Shown here one piece after another: positions 34,160-43,129 of a DNA stretch of 64,000 bases. The translations under genes and the position numbers were made by a program. Source of the DNA: an uncultured Mucilaginibacter sp. (GTDB taxonomy: Bacteria; Bacteroidota; Bacteroidia; Sphingobacteriales; Sphingobacteriaceae); contig CAIPFE010000025.1 of NCBI GenBank assembly GCA_903864275.1, positions 23,671 through 87,670 on the forward strand. The letters run 5' to 3'. Positions within the stretch are counted from its first letter, which is position 1; the number at the start of each line of letters is the position of its first letter. The notes below the pieces were generated by a model. The model ran no database searches. It was not told where the DNA came from and saw nothing but the letters and a program-made list of their open reading frames with translations.

Positions 34160-34421
34160 TGTTTAAAGTTGTTTTGGTTGAAAAAATAGTTTTCATAAAA
34201 CTAATATTAATTAGCGGTTATTTCAAAAGGCGCGGTAATACAATCAAATTGGTGTTCCCTTTAATTTTTCGTAGTTTGCTTATTTTCAGCGGGTAACATA
34301 TTTTTAAATAGCATGTACTGCAAAAAATCACGTAGTTTTACGTATCAAAAACCGTGTTAGTACGGTTAAACGAAATTGTTTATTTGGAAATAAAGTGGCT
34401 TCCGATCATTAGGATTTTGGG
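34160..34421. other. intergenic region upstream of the small Cys-tail protein
   Basis: A 262-bp AT-rich spacer without an ORF. ACCGTGTTAGTACGGT near 34350-34366 can form a 5-bp stem hairpin between the TIM-barrel stop codon and the promoter region of 34159, a weak terminator candidate. Confidence 0.4.
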
Positions 34422-35297
34422 TCAGGTAAGTCTGATGTGCTGCAAATAGTCCGCATTAAATTTTGCGCTTTGCAGGGGCGTTTCATGAAAAAAACGCGAC
34501 TGCTCCACAAAAAAATATTCCATGCCATTTGCCAAACCGGTTGAAAGCAGGTGAGGATAATTAATAATGCCGTGCCCCAAATCGCAGGCCGATTCTTCGT
34601 CGCTGCCAACGGGCAAACGTTCTTTCAGCACATCGCGCATATGACAAAGCCGGAAACGGGGGTGATATTTTTTAATGTAGGCTTCCGGGTCCTGACCTTC
34701 GGTAACGGTGTAATAAAAATCCATCTGGAAATCAACTAATTCTTTGTCCGTATTGGCCAGCAAAACATCAATTGGGAGTTGCCCGTCGACAGGTTTGTAG
34801 GGATAATCATGCGGGTGGTAGGCAAAGCGTAAACCGTTCTTTTTGCAAATGGCGCCGTAGCCGTTAAATTCATCAGCTATCCTTTTGAAAGCATCGATTG
34901 TTTTTTGCGGCCCTTTCCAGGGATAGATCAAATATTTCATGCCGATTTCAGCCGCCTCTGCGGCTGTTTTTTCAAAGCCTTCGGCATCACCTGCATAGTG
35001 GCTGGAGATCATTTTTAGCCCGTTATGTTGGGCAAGGCTGTTAAAATCTTTATTACTCGTCCCCCAAAATATCCCTTTATTGCCGCCAAAGCTTTCAATT
35101 TGGGTATAGCCCATTTTGCCGATTTGGGCTAAGGTTCCGGCCGCGTCTTTTTCCATATCCTCCTTTACCATGTACAACTGTATGCCGATGGCTGGTAGTT
35201 TTTTCCGGTTTGATCCGGCAAATAAATTGCTTTTAAGCAATGGCAGCGATAAAGCCAAAAGGCTGGTTTGTTTGATGAATGATCTTCGGTTTGTCAT
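34422..35297 (-). CDS. exported sugar phosphate isomerase/epimerase (TIM barrel)
   Basis: A 291-residue xylose-isomerase-like TIM-barrel protein. The start at 35297 (MTNRRSFIKQTS) gives a Tat-like signal; the longer frame only reads into the upstream repeat. Motifs include LPAIGIQLYMVKEDM, YTQIESFGG, ISSHYAGDAEGF, FAYHPHDYPYK (metal-ligand His), VDFQMDFYYTV and FRLCHMRDVL. Exported members accompany GMC and Gfo/Idh/MocA enzymes in Bacteroidota sugar-oxidation loci. It is the last gene of the block from 41551, but three tandem repeats lie between it and the GMC gene. Confidence 0.85.
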   Translation of the reverse strand: MTNRRSFIKQTSLLALSLPLLKSNLFAGSNRKKLPAIGIQLYMVKEDMEKDAAGTLAQIGKMGYTQIESFGGNKGIFWGTSNKDFNSLAQHNGLKMISSHYAGDAEGFEKTAAEAAEIGMKYLIYPWKGPQKTIDAFKRIADEFNGYGAICKKNGLRFAYHPHDYPYKPVDGQLPIDVLLANTDKELVDFQMDFYYTVTEGQDPEAYIKKYHPRFRLCHMRDVLKERLPVGSDEESACDLGHGIINYPHLLSTGLANGMEYFFVEQSRFFHETPLQSAKFNADYLQHIRLT

Positions 35298-35339
35298 GGT
35301 AATTTTTATTAAAAGGGTTCGGGTTTTATCCTCCGGTTT

Positions 35340-35726
35340 CATACCCCCTCTGTCTCCTTCGTCGACATCTCCCCCTAAGCTTAGGGGGAGAAAGATATGG
35401 GGCAACACAAATTTGTATGCGAACCCTCTCCTCCCCTATTTTTAGGGGAGGCCGGGAGGGGTAAGAAACGCCATACCCCCTCTGTCTCCTTCGTCGACAT
35501 CTCTCCCTAAGCTTAGGGGGAGAAGCATCTCGTACGACCCCAATTTTTGTGAATCTTCTCCTCCCCTATTTTTAGGGGAGGCCGGGAGGGGTAAAAACAT
35601 CCGCCATACCCCCTCTGTCTCCTTCGTCGACATCTCCCCCTAAGCTTAGGGGGAGAAGCATCTCGTACAACCTAAACATCGGTGAACCCTCTCCTCCCCT
35701 ATTTTTAGGGGAGGCCGGGAGGGGTA
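35340..35726. repeat. three tandem hairpin-tail modules (family 3)
   Basis: Modules begin at 35340, 35472 and 35605 (periods 132 and 133 bp). Each holds two hairpins facing tail-out: CTCCCCCTAAGC with its complement (35369-35390 in module 1), then CTCCCCTATTTTTAGGGGAG (35431-35450). The outer tails read GAGGGGGTA and GAGGGGTA, so each module is itself inverted. The inner 40 bp between hairpins differ between modules. They fill the gap between the GMC and TIM-barrel genes. Confidence 0.88.
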
Positions 35727-35734
35727 AAAACCAA

Positions 35735-37426
35735 TCAAATATTCCCCTTTTTCATTTCTTCCGCCGCATGGTGCGCCGCCCTCGCCGCAAAGGCCATATA
35801 TAAAATAGAGGGGCTTTGGTTGCCGGTGCTCGTCATGCAGGCGCCATCGGTAACAAACACATTGTTGCAAAGATGCATCTGGTTCCATTTATTGAGCAGG
35901 GAGGTTTTAGGGTCGTTGCCCATACGGCAGCCGCCCATTTCGTGTATATCAAGACCGGGCGCCTGGTGGGTATCGCGTTTGCTGATATTCTTTACCCCGG
36001 CGATCTCCAGCATGGCTGCGCTCTGGGTCAAAAAATCGGCCACCATTTTATCATCATTATCATCATAGCCGATGGAAGTGATCAGCTGCGGTATGCCCCA
36101 TGGATCAACCTGGTCTTTGCTTAGCCGTACGTGATTTATTTCTTTCGGGATCGTTTCGCCCTGCATAAACATACCGGCATACCAGGGGCCAGGTTCGGTT
36201 ATCGCATCCTTATAATTGCCGCCGATGCCATCGTCCAGGCTTTCCTTATAAGCCGGCCCGCGACCCGAAAATACGAAGGTTAAATAGCCGCCTAAAAAGT
36301 CGGTGTCCTGTTTATGCAAATTACGGTAATTGGCGATAATGGGGTTGGTGGGGTTACGGCCGAAATAATATTTGTCTTCAAAACCTTCATAAGTACCGCC
36401 AACACTTGCCCGGTAATTCTGGAAAGCCATAAACTTGCCAAGCAGGCCATTATCATTCCCCAGCCCGTTTGGAAAACGGTGCGATTTGGAATTAAGCAGG
36501 ATCAAATTGGTATTTAAACAGGCCGCGTTTAAAAATATCACCTTAGCATAATAGGTTATTTCCTGTTTGGTTAATGCATCGATAATTTTAACGCCGGTTA
36601 CCTTTCCCTTTTGCTCATCATGAATAACCGAATGCACCACTGAATGCGGCCTTACAGTCAGGTTGCCAGTGCGCTTAGCCCAGGGAAGCGTAGAGGAAAC
36701 GGAGCTAAAATATCCCCCAAAAGGGCAGCCGCGATAGCAAAGATCGCGCGCCTGGCATTCGGTGCGGCCCTGTTCTTTATGAATGGCTTCGGCTTTGGTT
36801 AGCTGCGCCCAGCGGGTGCGCACCATAAACCGATCTTTATAATTCGCGCTTATTTTGCGCTGTATTTCTTCTTCCACGCAGGTCATTTCAAATGGCGGCA
36901 GGTATTCGCCATCGGGCAAAGCTTCCAGGCCATCCCTGTCCCCGCAAATGCCCGCAAACTTTTCGACATGCGAATACCATGGGGCTATATCTTCATAACG
37001 GATGGGCCAATCGATCGCGTAACCATATCGCAGCGGCGCCGAAAACTCAAAATTGCTCCAGCGCTGGCAGGCGCGCCCCCAGGTGATGGATTTGCCGCCA
37101 ACCTGGTACCCGCGTATCCAGTCGAACGGTTTTTCCTGTATGTAAGGATGTTCCTTGTCCTTCACAAAAAAATGCTGCGTATCCTCGCCAAAAGCGTAGC
37201 ATTTGCTCACCACCGGGTTTTCTTCCTTTACGGCTAAAGGCTCCCTCATCCGGTGCGCAAAATCCCAGGGGTCTTTGGTGGCGGTTGGATAATCCTTAAT
37301 GTGTTCAATATTACGCCCGCGTTCAAGCACCAGGGTTTTTACGCCCAGGTCGCATAATTCTTTGGCAGCCCATCCGCCGCTGATGCCCGAGCCAATTACA
37401 ATGGCGTCGTAAGTGTTTGTTTCCAT
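35735..37426 (-). CDS. GMC family FAD-dependent oxidoreductase
   Basis: A 563-residue enzyme starting METNTYD; an ATG four codons earlier is possible. The FAD-binding motif GSGISGG lies near residues 12-18, followed by LVLERGR. The substrate domain includes VGGKSITWGRACQRW and the C-terminal GMC_oxred_C region with HEMGGCRMG and VTDGACMTSTGNQSPS, in which the His/Asn pair is conserved. Cys-rich ARDLCYRGCPFGGYF may hold a cluster or disulfide. Such enzymes oxidise sugars and donate electrons to a cytochrome c; the preceding gene encodes one. The usual small subunit-3 gene is absent. Confidence 0.88.
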   Translation of the reverse strand: METNTYDAIVIGSGISGGWAAKELCDLGVKTLVLERGRNIEHIKDYPTATKDPWDFAHRMREPLAVKEENPVVSKCYAFGEDTQHFFVKDKEHPYIQEKPFDWIRGYQVGGKSITWGRACQRWSNFEFSAPLRYGYAIDWPIRYEDIAPWYSHVEKFAGICGDRDGLEALPDGEYLPPFEMTCVEEEIQRKISANYKDRFMVRTRWAQLTKAEAIHKEQGRTECQARDLCYRGCPFGGYFSSVSSTLPWAKRTGNLTVRPHSVVHSVIHDEQKGKVTGVKIIDALTKQEITYYAKVIFLNAACLNTNLILLNSKSHRFPNGLGNDNGLLGKFMAFQNYRASVGGTYEGFEDKYYFGRNPTNPIIANYRNLHKQDTDFLGGYLTFVFSGRGPAYKESLDDGIGGNYKDAITEPGPWYAGMFMQGETIPKEINHVRLSKDQVDPWGIPQLITSIGYDDNDDKMVADFLTQSAAMLEIAGVKNISKRDTHQAPGLDIHEMGGCRMGNDPKTSLLNKWNQMHLCNNVFVTDGACMTSTGNQSPSILYMAFAARAAHHAAEEMKKGNI

Positions 37427-37452
37427 ATGCCCCCTCAATTATTAACAAATTA

Positions 37453-37553
37453 TGTCATTGCGAGGAGGAAAGACGAAGCAATCTCTTAGCATGCATCAGC
37501 GCCTGGCACAGCTACGAGATTGCCACTCCACCTATCGGCGGATCGCAATGACA
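37453..37553. repeat. 101-bp inverted-repeat element with TGTCATTGCGA ends
   Basis: Ends TGTCATTGCGA (37453-37463) and TCGCAATGACA (37543-37553) are perfect inverted repeats. An inner pair AAGCAATCTC/GAGATTGC strengthens the stem. Elements of this kind (ATTGCGAGG..AAGCAATCTC) are widely dispersed in Bacteroidota. It sits between the cytochrome c and GMC genes without breaking either. Confidence 0.75.
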
Positions 37554-37576
37554 AATTTGATATTGGAATTATAAGT

Positions 37577-39736
37577 CTAATTTAAAAATATCTCATCCAC
37601 AAACACCCATCCCGGCTGCTTTTTTACTTTGTCCCAGTCCGGGAGCCTTTGCAAGGGTTTGGCTATTATTTTTAAGCAAGATAAAGGACGGTTAGTCGCC
37701 AGCCTACAGTCCATGCCTTTCACCATAAACGGATCGTCCTTTTTTGGCGCTGCTGTTTTTATACTGCTTAGTAATTTCAAATGGGCAGCATCCGTACCGC
37801 CCCAAATCTCTATCCAGACAGGTAAAAATAGTTGGCTGCCTATATTACGCATGCAATTTAAAGTGACAGTATGCAGGTCGACTGGTTTTGCGAATTGCAT
37901 ATAAACCACCAGGTCCTTTTGGGAGCCGATCCATTTACCATTGCCGAAATTTGTTCCGCCCAGGTCTTTATCTATCAAGGTTTTGGCGCCGTCGCCGCTG
38001 TATTTTACATCAGGGCCAGCAATAAAACTGATGCTATCGGGCGTGTAAGTGGTTTTATAAAAATTTGCTTGTATTACATCGCTGCCAAACCAACCGGGTT
38101 TGTAGGCTTTTGCTTTAATCGCAGTATTCTGACTGATCATTATCCCGGGCTTATAAAGCATTGATTTTATGCTATCGGGATCGGTGCCGTCGGTTGTATA
38201 ACGGATATCGGTACCTTTTATTGGGTGAACAAGCTCCAACTCTATGGGTTTGGTAAAAACGAAGCTGGTATTTTTAACCTGCGGGTCGTTGAGCTTAATG
38301 GGTTTGCCGTCATCTTTAAAGCCTTTTATAAAATCAATTTTCTTATTGCTTTTTTGAAGATCAGCGATTTCAGCATCGGGTAAACCGGTATCCCATAAGG
38401 CTACTTTTGTAAGACTTTTTATTGCGCTGATCTGTTTTATAGCCTGCGCATCTAACCTCGTACCGGCCAGCGAAAGGGTCCTTAAATATTTAAGCGAAGC
38501 CAGTTGCTTTAAGCCGCTCCCGGTTATGTCCGTAAAGTTGAGGTTTAAAACGCGCAGGTTTTCAAATTGGGCGATGGTTTTTAATTCGGCATCTTTTACC
38601 GGCATTTTGCTGACGTCGAGTGAAACGACCTGTTTTTTTATGCCGCTTAACTCCTCCAATACCTTTGGCTGGTATGTTTTTTTATTATAGATATTTACGC
38701 CTAATGCAGGTGACTCCTTGGCTAAAGAATAAACTACCCGATAGTTATTGTTTAATTTTTTAATGAGCTTATCATCCGCGGCAGCGAAATCGTAATGTTC
38801 TTCGGTTTCTTCGGCAGGTTTTAAATAGTTAGCGGCAATTACGCGCAGTGAATCAGTTGGCGGCAGGTCGATTACTTTTTTCTTAAAATCTGCGTTCTCT
38901 TTAACCCACAGGTACAGCAAATTAAGTTCATCGGTAGTTAATTGGGGTTTACCCGATGGGGGCATGTGCTTTTTTTCGCCTTCGGGCATGTGGATACGCT
39001 GCAGCAGCAGGCTGATCTGCGGCTGGCCAGGGACAATGATCTTACCATCTTTTCCTCCCTTAAGTACCGACTTTTCATCTATCAGCATCAATCCGCCTTT
39101 TGTTTTATCGGGGTTATGACAACTGGTGCATTTGTTTTCAAAAACCGGTTCGATCACATCCCGAAAGACCAGGGCTTTATTAATAGGCACTAATTCCTTT
39201 TCAGGATGCCAAACCGGGGCCAGGATAAAATTCTCGCCATGTGTAATATCGGCGCCGTAATGCCCGGCGACGATAAGGCAAAGCACGGTGGCTACTGCGC
39301 CCGACCTCGCAATTCTTTGGCTGTACCATGTAGCATTGCGGCACCAGTAAATAATTGATGAAATAAACACAACGCTTACGCCAAGCCATTTATGCCATTG
39401 CAGGGTATCGCCATCGTAACCCGGCTCCTTCGACAGGAACAGGCCCATAATTGCGGTAAGCGCGGCGAACAGTGCACCTGTAAGCCAAAGGTAGGTGGTA
39501 AAATCGTGGTATAGCTTTTCGGTACTGAACCTTTCTTTAAACCTGAAAAACTCCAGTACCATGGCCATAATGAGCACCACAATAGGGAAATGGATAATGA
39601 GCGGGTGCAGCCTGCCCACCGGCTGCAGCCACTGCGGTATGGCGATGTAGCTGCCAAATAACAGGAAAAAGATGATAAAGATATTGAGGGCAAACAGCAG
39701 GTTTTCTGCAAAGCCTTTGTGAGTGTCTTTTATCAT
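37577..39736 (-). CDS. membrane cytochrome c with LRR and chitobiase-type C-terminal domains
   Basis: A 719-residue multidomain protein. Residues 1-165 form a DUF2231-like bundle of five membrane helices. The PSCyt1-type haem site is CTSCH at 203-207, with a later Met ligand candidate in HMPPSGKPQLT. Leucine-rich repeats follow at about 375-470 (LRVLNLNFTDITGSGLKQLASLKYLRTLSL). Next come a chitobiase/FN3-associated domain (IRYTTDGTDPDS) and a C-terminal discoidin-like region. It probably accepts electrons from the GMC dehydrogenase encoded next. Confidence 0.87.
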   Translation of the reverse strand: MIKDTHKGFAENLLFALNIFIIFFLLFGSYIAIPQWLQPVGRLHPLIIHFPIVVLIMAMVLEFFRFKERFSTEKLYHDFTTYLWLTGALFAALTAIMGLFLSKEPGYDGDTLQWHKWLGVSVVFISSIIYWCRNATWYSQRIARSGAVATVLCLIVAGHYGADITHGENFILAPVWHPEKELVPINKALVFRDVIEPVFENKCTSCHNPDKTKGGLMLIDEKSVLKGGKDGKIIVPGQPQISLLLQRIHMPEGEKKHMPPSGKPQLTTDELNLLYLWVKENADFKKKVIDLPPTDSLRVIAANYLKPAEETEEHYDFAAADDKLIKKLNNNYRVVYSLAKESPALGVNIYNKKTYQPKVLEELSGIKKQVVSLDVSKMPVKDAELKTIAQFENLRVLNLNFTDITGSGLKQLASLKYLRTLSLAGTRLDAQAIKQISAIKSLTKVALWDTGLPDAEIADLQKSNKKIDFIKGFKDDGKPIKLNDPQVKNTSFVFTKPIELELVHPIKGTDIRYTTDGTDPDSIKSMLYKPGIMISQNTAIKAKAYKPGWFGSDVIQANFYKTTYTPDSISFIAGPDVKYSGDGAKTLIDKDLGGTNFGNGKWIGSQKDLVVYMQFAKPVDLHTVTLNCMRNIGSQLFLPVWIEIWGGTDAAHLKLLSSIKTAAPKKDDPFMVKGMDCRLATNRPLSCLKIIAKPLQRLPDWDKVKKQPGWVFVDEIFLN

Positions 39737-39767
39737 CTATATATTATAAATTACAAATAGTCAAAAC

Positions 39768-40508
39768 TTAATATTTTATTATTGCGCCATTATTTAATTC
39801 GAACCATTGCCCTCCTATAAAAACATATTTATTATCCTCTAAAATCACTTCGGGGAAATTACCTTGAATTTCACGTCTGTAGGTTGTGTCGTGATAAGCA
39901 ACCTTTAGTGTATCGTATAGATCCTTTTTGATACTATAAAATACTTTGAGTTTCTTATCAAAATGCAACTTGCTAGTATTTGTATAATCATAATTCGTTT
40001 CAGGATTGTTTGTTGAAAATGACTTATCTCTAAGGCTTGCTGTGAGCATGTATCCTTTTTTACGAGTTACAAGTGCAAACTTTACGTTGTAGGTATTGAC
40101 CACTTCAGCTTCCGAATCCACATATCGTAACACGTGTAATGTTTCATACAATTTATTATTACTTACACATATTATCAACGAGTTTCCAAGCCCGAGATTT
40201 GAGCCCCCTCTAACTTCGTAGTTTATTTTAAGAAATTGTTTACTTAAGTGAGATGTTTGAGGAAACACGTCCCAATAATCAAATACCTTAAGTGTATCAG
40301 TTAAATATATTACGCACAAAATATTATGTACATAATCCGGTAAAACTTTCACCTTTAATGTTTTACCTTCAAGAGATTGAATGTTGAACGTTCTTGTATC
40401 CTTTTTAGTCTGAACTATTCTGTTGTCCAATAGTTCGTCCTGTGCAAAACACATACTTTTAGAGAGGAATAGAATAAGAGATAAAACCAATAAGAAACGC
40501 TTGCTCAT
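39768..40508 (-). CDS. AT-rich orphan secreted protein
   Basis: A 246-residue protein with a signal peptide (MSKRFLLVLSLILFLSKSMCFAQ). The body is beta-rich with no recognised domain. Composition and codon use are far more AT-rich than in the beta-propeller gene before it and the cytochrome gene after it, both of which it separates by short gaps (17 and 31 bp). It looks like a gene inserted into an existing operon. Function unknown. Confidence 0.65.
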   Translation of the reverse strand: MSKRFLLVLSLILFLSKSMCFAQDELLDNRIVQTKKDTRTFNIQSLEGKTLKVKVLPDYVHNILCVIYLTDTLKVFDYWDVFPQTSHLSKQFLKINYEVRGGSNLGLGNSLIICVSNNKLYETLHVLRYVDSEAEVVNTYNVKFALVTRKKGYMLTASLRDKSFSTNNPETNYDYTNTSKLHFDKKLKVFYSIKKDLYDTLKVAYHDTTYRREIQGNFPEVILEDNKYVFIGGQWFELNNGAIIKY

Positions 40509-40525
40509 CAAAAAGTACATTATAT

Positions 40526-41551
40526 CTAAACCCTCGTAAACTTATAAGGATAAACCTTGCCCGACGCCCATTGCGCAACATATAAATTTTCATCATCATC
40601 CACACATACATCATGCGGGTTCAAAAATATCTTTTCGGCCTGGGACATGGGCTGCAATGCGCCATCTTTATAGATTGGTTCGGTGCCGCCGATGTTTGAC
40701 ACTACTTTATTATCCTTATCCAAAATAGTAACGAAGCCCGAATCTGCATTACTAAGTTCAGGCGAGCGCAATACAGCGGCGTATAAATAGTTGCCTTTTA
40801 TTACCGGGCGGCAAACACATGCGCCGGGCAGCTTTATAATATCCATCAACTTGCCATCCATGCTAAAGCGTTTAAAGCAGTGGCGGGTGCGGTCGGTTAT
40901 CAGCAGGGTTGGCGTTGGGTTTCGCCGGTCTATCAAAATGCCGTGCGCGTTATCGAAATGTTCGTCGCCATCGCCTCTGCCGCCCCAAAAGTTTTTCAGC
41001 TTGCCGTTTTTATCGTAGTGCATGGTGTACTGCGCACCGTAACCGTCGGCAATATAAAAATCGCCGTTGGTATCTACCGTGGTTTCTGTCGGGATAAACT
41101 CCTCCGCCTTTTTATAAGCGCCGGTTTCCAGCGGCACATCAATGGTGAGCAATACCCGGCCATCCATAGTGGTTTTATAAACCTGGTGCTTTGCCGTATC
41201 GGTTATAAAAAGGAATTCCGTCCCGTTCTCGTTCACCAAAGTTAAGCCATGCGCCCCCGGGAAATCATGCCCCCAGGTATCCAGCAGCTTGCCAGACTTG
41301 TTATAGATCAGCACATTGTTTTTGGTTTCATTGGTAAGGAGCAGTATCCGGCCTTTCGAGTCCTGCACCATTTCGTGGCAGTCGTTTACAGGGTTTTTCA
41401 TCGGGTCGGCTTTGCTCCAGGTATTGTCCATCCGGTAGCGCATGTTGTTGTGGCCATAAATAGGGCCATCGTTTTTTGCCATCATATCTTTTGCTATAAA
41501 AAAGCCTGCCGAAAATACGGCTGTTTGCTTTATGAATTTTCTTCTTTCCAT
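40526..41551 (-). CDS. exported six-bladed beta-propeller (NHL-type) protein
   Basis: A 341-residue protein with a Tat-like signal (MERRKFIKQTAVFSAGFFIA). NHL/peptidylglycine-lyase-like blades recur: NVLIYNKSGKLLDTWGHDFPGAHGLTL, FIPTETTVDTNGDFYIADGYGAQYTMHYDKNGKL, DNAHGILIDRRNPTPTLLITDR and FLNPHDVCVDDDENLYVAQWASGKVYPY. These proteins bind ligands or small substrates in the periplasm. It heads the strand-coherent block with the cytochrome c, GMC and isomerase genes. Confidence 0.85.
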   Translation of the reverse strand: MERRKFIKQTAVFSAGFFIAKDMMAKNDGPIYGHNNMRYRMDNTWSKADPMKNPVNDCHEMVQDSKGRILLLTNETKNNVLIYNKSGKLLDTWGHDFPGAHGLTLVNENGTEFLFITDTAKHQVYKTTMDGRVLLTIDVPLETGAYKKAEEFIPTETTVDTNGDFYIADGYGAQYTMHYDKNGKLKNFWGGRGDGDEHFDNAHGILIDRRNPTPTLLITDRTRHCFKRFSMDGKLMDIIKLPGACVCRPVIKGNYLYAAVLRSPELSNADSGFVTILDKDNKVVSNIGGTEPIYKDGALQPMSQAEKIFLNPHDVCVDDDENLYVAQWASGKVYPYKFTRV

Positions 41552-41679
41552 AATGGTTATTTTAAATGAACCTTAACAAGAAACCGGGTTTTTCGGGTAT
41601 TTACAATTGGTTAATCAAGGTAGGGAAATTATCAATACAATCAAGGTTATGATGAAAAATTGTGGATTTCTTCTTACGA

Positions 41680-41696
41680 AGTTTTAAAAACCTCGT
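41680..41696 (+). repeat. flanking direct repeat, left copy
   Basis: AGTTTTAAAAACCTCGT; the right copy at 42249-42265 is identical at 16 of 17 positions. The two copies bracket the AT-rich gene at 41763-42101. The left copy also forms a hairpin with the preceding TTACGAAG. Confidence 0.5.
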
Positions 41697-41762
41697 AAGT
41701 GTTTGGGTCAAGCCTATTCTGGCGCGAATGCAGCGCAAGCCTAAAGAGGTAAAGTTGATGAG

Positions 41763-42101
41763 CTAAAATTTCTTAAATGTGTATAAATATATTTTTTTAT
41801 TATGAATTAATTTTAAGGTATCCGAATTCGCAGCCTTGCAAACACTATCACCTTTTTTTGCAAAATAAGGAAAGTCAGTATCGTTATTAGCAAATGAGGG
41901 GACAAAAGTAAATTTTTGATTGCCAACTATAAAATCGGTTGCCCCTTTGTGAGGACCAACACCGATAAGTTTTCCTTCAATTGTAGAATTATAGAATTTA
42001 TTAAACCTTTTTTTATTTGTTTGACTGTTCAAAAAAAATAAGGTCAGCATCAATAAAACACCAAAACTTAAAATTACAATTGTAAATTTATTCTTTTTCA
42101 T
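41763..42101 (-). CDS. AT-rich orphan protein with N-terminal membrane anchor
   Basis: A 112-residue protein: a short basic start, one membrane helix (about 6-24), then a small extracytoplasmic domain with IEGKLIGVGPHKGATDFIVGNQKFTFVPS. No family is recognised. It is very AT-rich, lies alone, and is bracketed by near-identical 17-bp direct repeats. An acquired gene is likely. Confidence 0.55.
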   Translation of the reverse strand: MKKNKFTIVILSFGVLLMLTLFFLNSQTNKKRFNKFYNSTIEGKLIGVGPHKGATDFIVGNQKFTFVPSFANNDTDFPYFAKKGDSVCKAANSDTLKLIHNKKIYLYTFKKF

Positions 42102-42248
42102 TGTTTATATTGACCTTTATTATTATCGTGGATTCGGCTGGTTGGGCACAGGAAATGGGGATGAGAAGAAACCCTAATCCTATTAGCCTTCTCTGCATTA
42201 TCACCAAGTTATGAATAAATTTTCGGTTTCTTATTGAATGTCAGACTT

Positions 42249-42265
42249 AGTTTTTAAAACCTCGT
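42249..42265 (+). repeat. flanking direct repeat, right copy
   Basis: AGTTTTTAAAACCTCGT, 16 of 17 identical to 41680-41696. Confidence 0.5.
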
Positions 42266-42300
42266 GATTCTTCCGGTTACCTGGAGCGAATGTTTATTTA

Positions 42301-42906
42301 TTAACACAGCACTGGCATCTCAATTCCCCGCCCCCTAACCACCATATAAACCCCATAACACGATGTTGCAATCGCAATCCCGATCCCAACAAAAGCCATA
42401 GCGTTAGGTTCTGTCATGGTTTTATTCAGCACAAAAACAATAGCTAAAGTGGCGATGACGGTACTCCACGTGGCAAGGTAATAATCAACAGTACGCTTAA
42501 ATACTTTTGCCAGCGGGAAAAAATGCAGCCCTACGACCAAAGCCATAACAGGGATGGCCAGATCGGGGTGGCCCAGGTTTACAACCAAATTAATACCTAT
42601 AAAAATGCCCAAACCCTCGGCGCCAAAAATTATCCCAAACCATTTCCCTATTTTTTTTCGCTCAGCAATATCGGCTTCCGAAGTAAGTTTTGGGAAATAT
42701 TTAGCCACGCGGAATAACTTTACAGCGTTTACTAAAAATAACGCACTGAAGATGGGAAATACCAATAACACGAACCAATAGTTAGTCGCATGTAAACCGC
42801 CAAAGGCAATGCCTGCCCAAATCAGGGTAAATGCAGCCATCATCACCAGTCCGGTGGCAATACCTTTTACAGCTACATCGGGGATTATATGTGGTTCCTT
42901 GTCCAT
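42301..42906 (-). CDS. six-helix membrane protein of unknown function
   Basis: A 201-residue protein with six predicted membrane helices and a cytoplasmic N-terminus (MDKEPHIIPDVAVKG). A charged loop (KYFPKLTSEADIAERKKIGKW) separates helices 2 and 3. No enzyme motif is seen. It resembles small conserved integral membrane proteins of Sphingobacteriaceae. It stands alone between the orphan gene and repeat copy B. Confidence 0.7.
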   Translation of the reverse strand: MDKEPHIIPDVAVKGIATGLVMMAAFTLIWAGIAFGGLHATNYWFVLLVFPIFSALFLVNAVKLFRVAKYFPKLTSEADIAERKKIGKWFGIIFGAEGLGIFIGINLVVNLGHPDLAIPVMALVVGLHFFPLAKVFKRTVDYYLATWSTVIATLAIVFVLNKTMTEPNAMAFVGIGIAIATSCYGVYMVVRGRGIEMPVLC

Positions 42907-42939
42907 ATTGATTTAATTGATAAACAAGTCGTATAATCT

Positions 42940-43080
42940 ACTCACCCGATCTGCGCTTCCGCTCGATCACCCTCTCTTCGGCAAGCCGAAAAGAGGGTAA
43001 AGCCAATTTTTTATTTTTTCACCCTCTTTACCGCTTGCGGTAGAGAGGGTCGACGAGCGTATTGATGTCGGGATGAGTCA
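42940..43080. repeat. hairpin-tail repeat family 1, units B1 and B2 (tails outward)
   Basis: B1 has its hairpin at 42969-42998 with tail 42940-42968 on the minus strand (CGAGCGGAAGCG, CGGGTGAG). B2 has its hairpin at 43021-43050, with tail CGACGAGCG through GGATGAGTCAACT. Each hairpin is 30 nt with ACCCTCT/AGAGGGT-type ends. It lies between the six-helix protein and the M28 peptidase gene. Confidence 0.85.
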
Positions 43081-43129
43081 ACTCGTCGCCATGCAATCGA
43101 AACCCTTACTATGACGCTATCGGATAACT

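Noticed and set aside
35340..35726. Possible CRISPR array (regularly spaced repeats with variable centres)
   Set aside because: Only three units, a period of 132-133 bp, internal double hairpins and no cas genes nearby. It fits tandem palindromic elements, not CRISPR.
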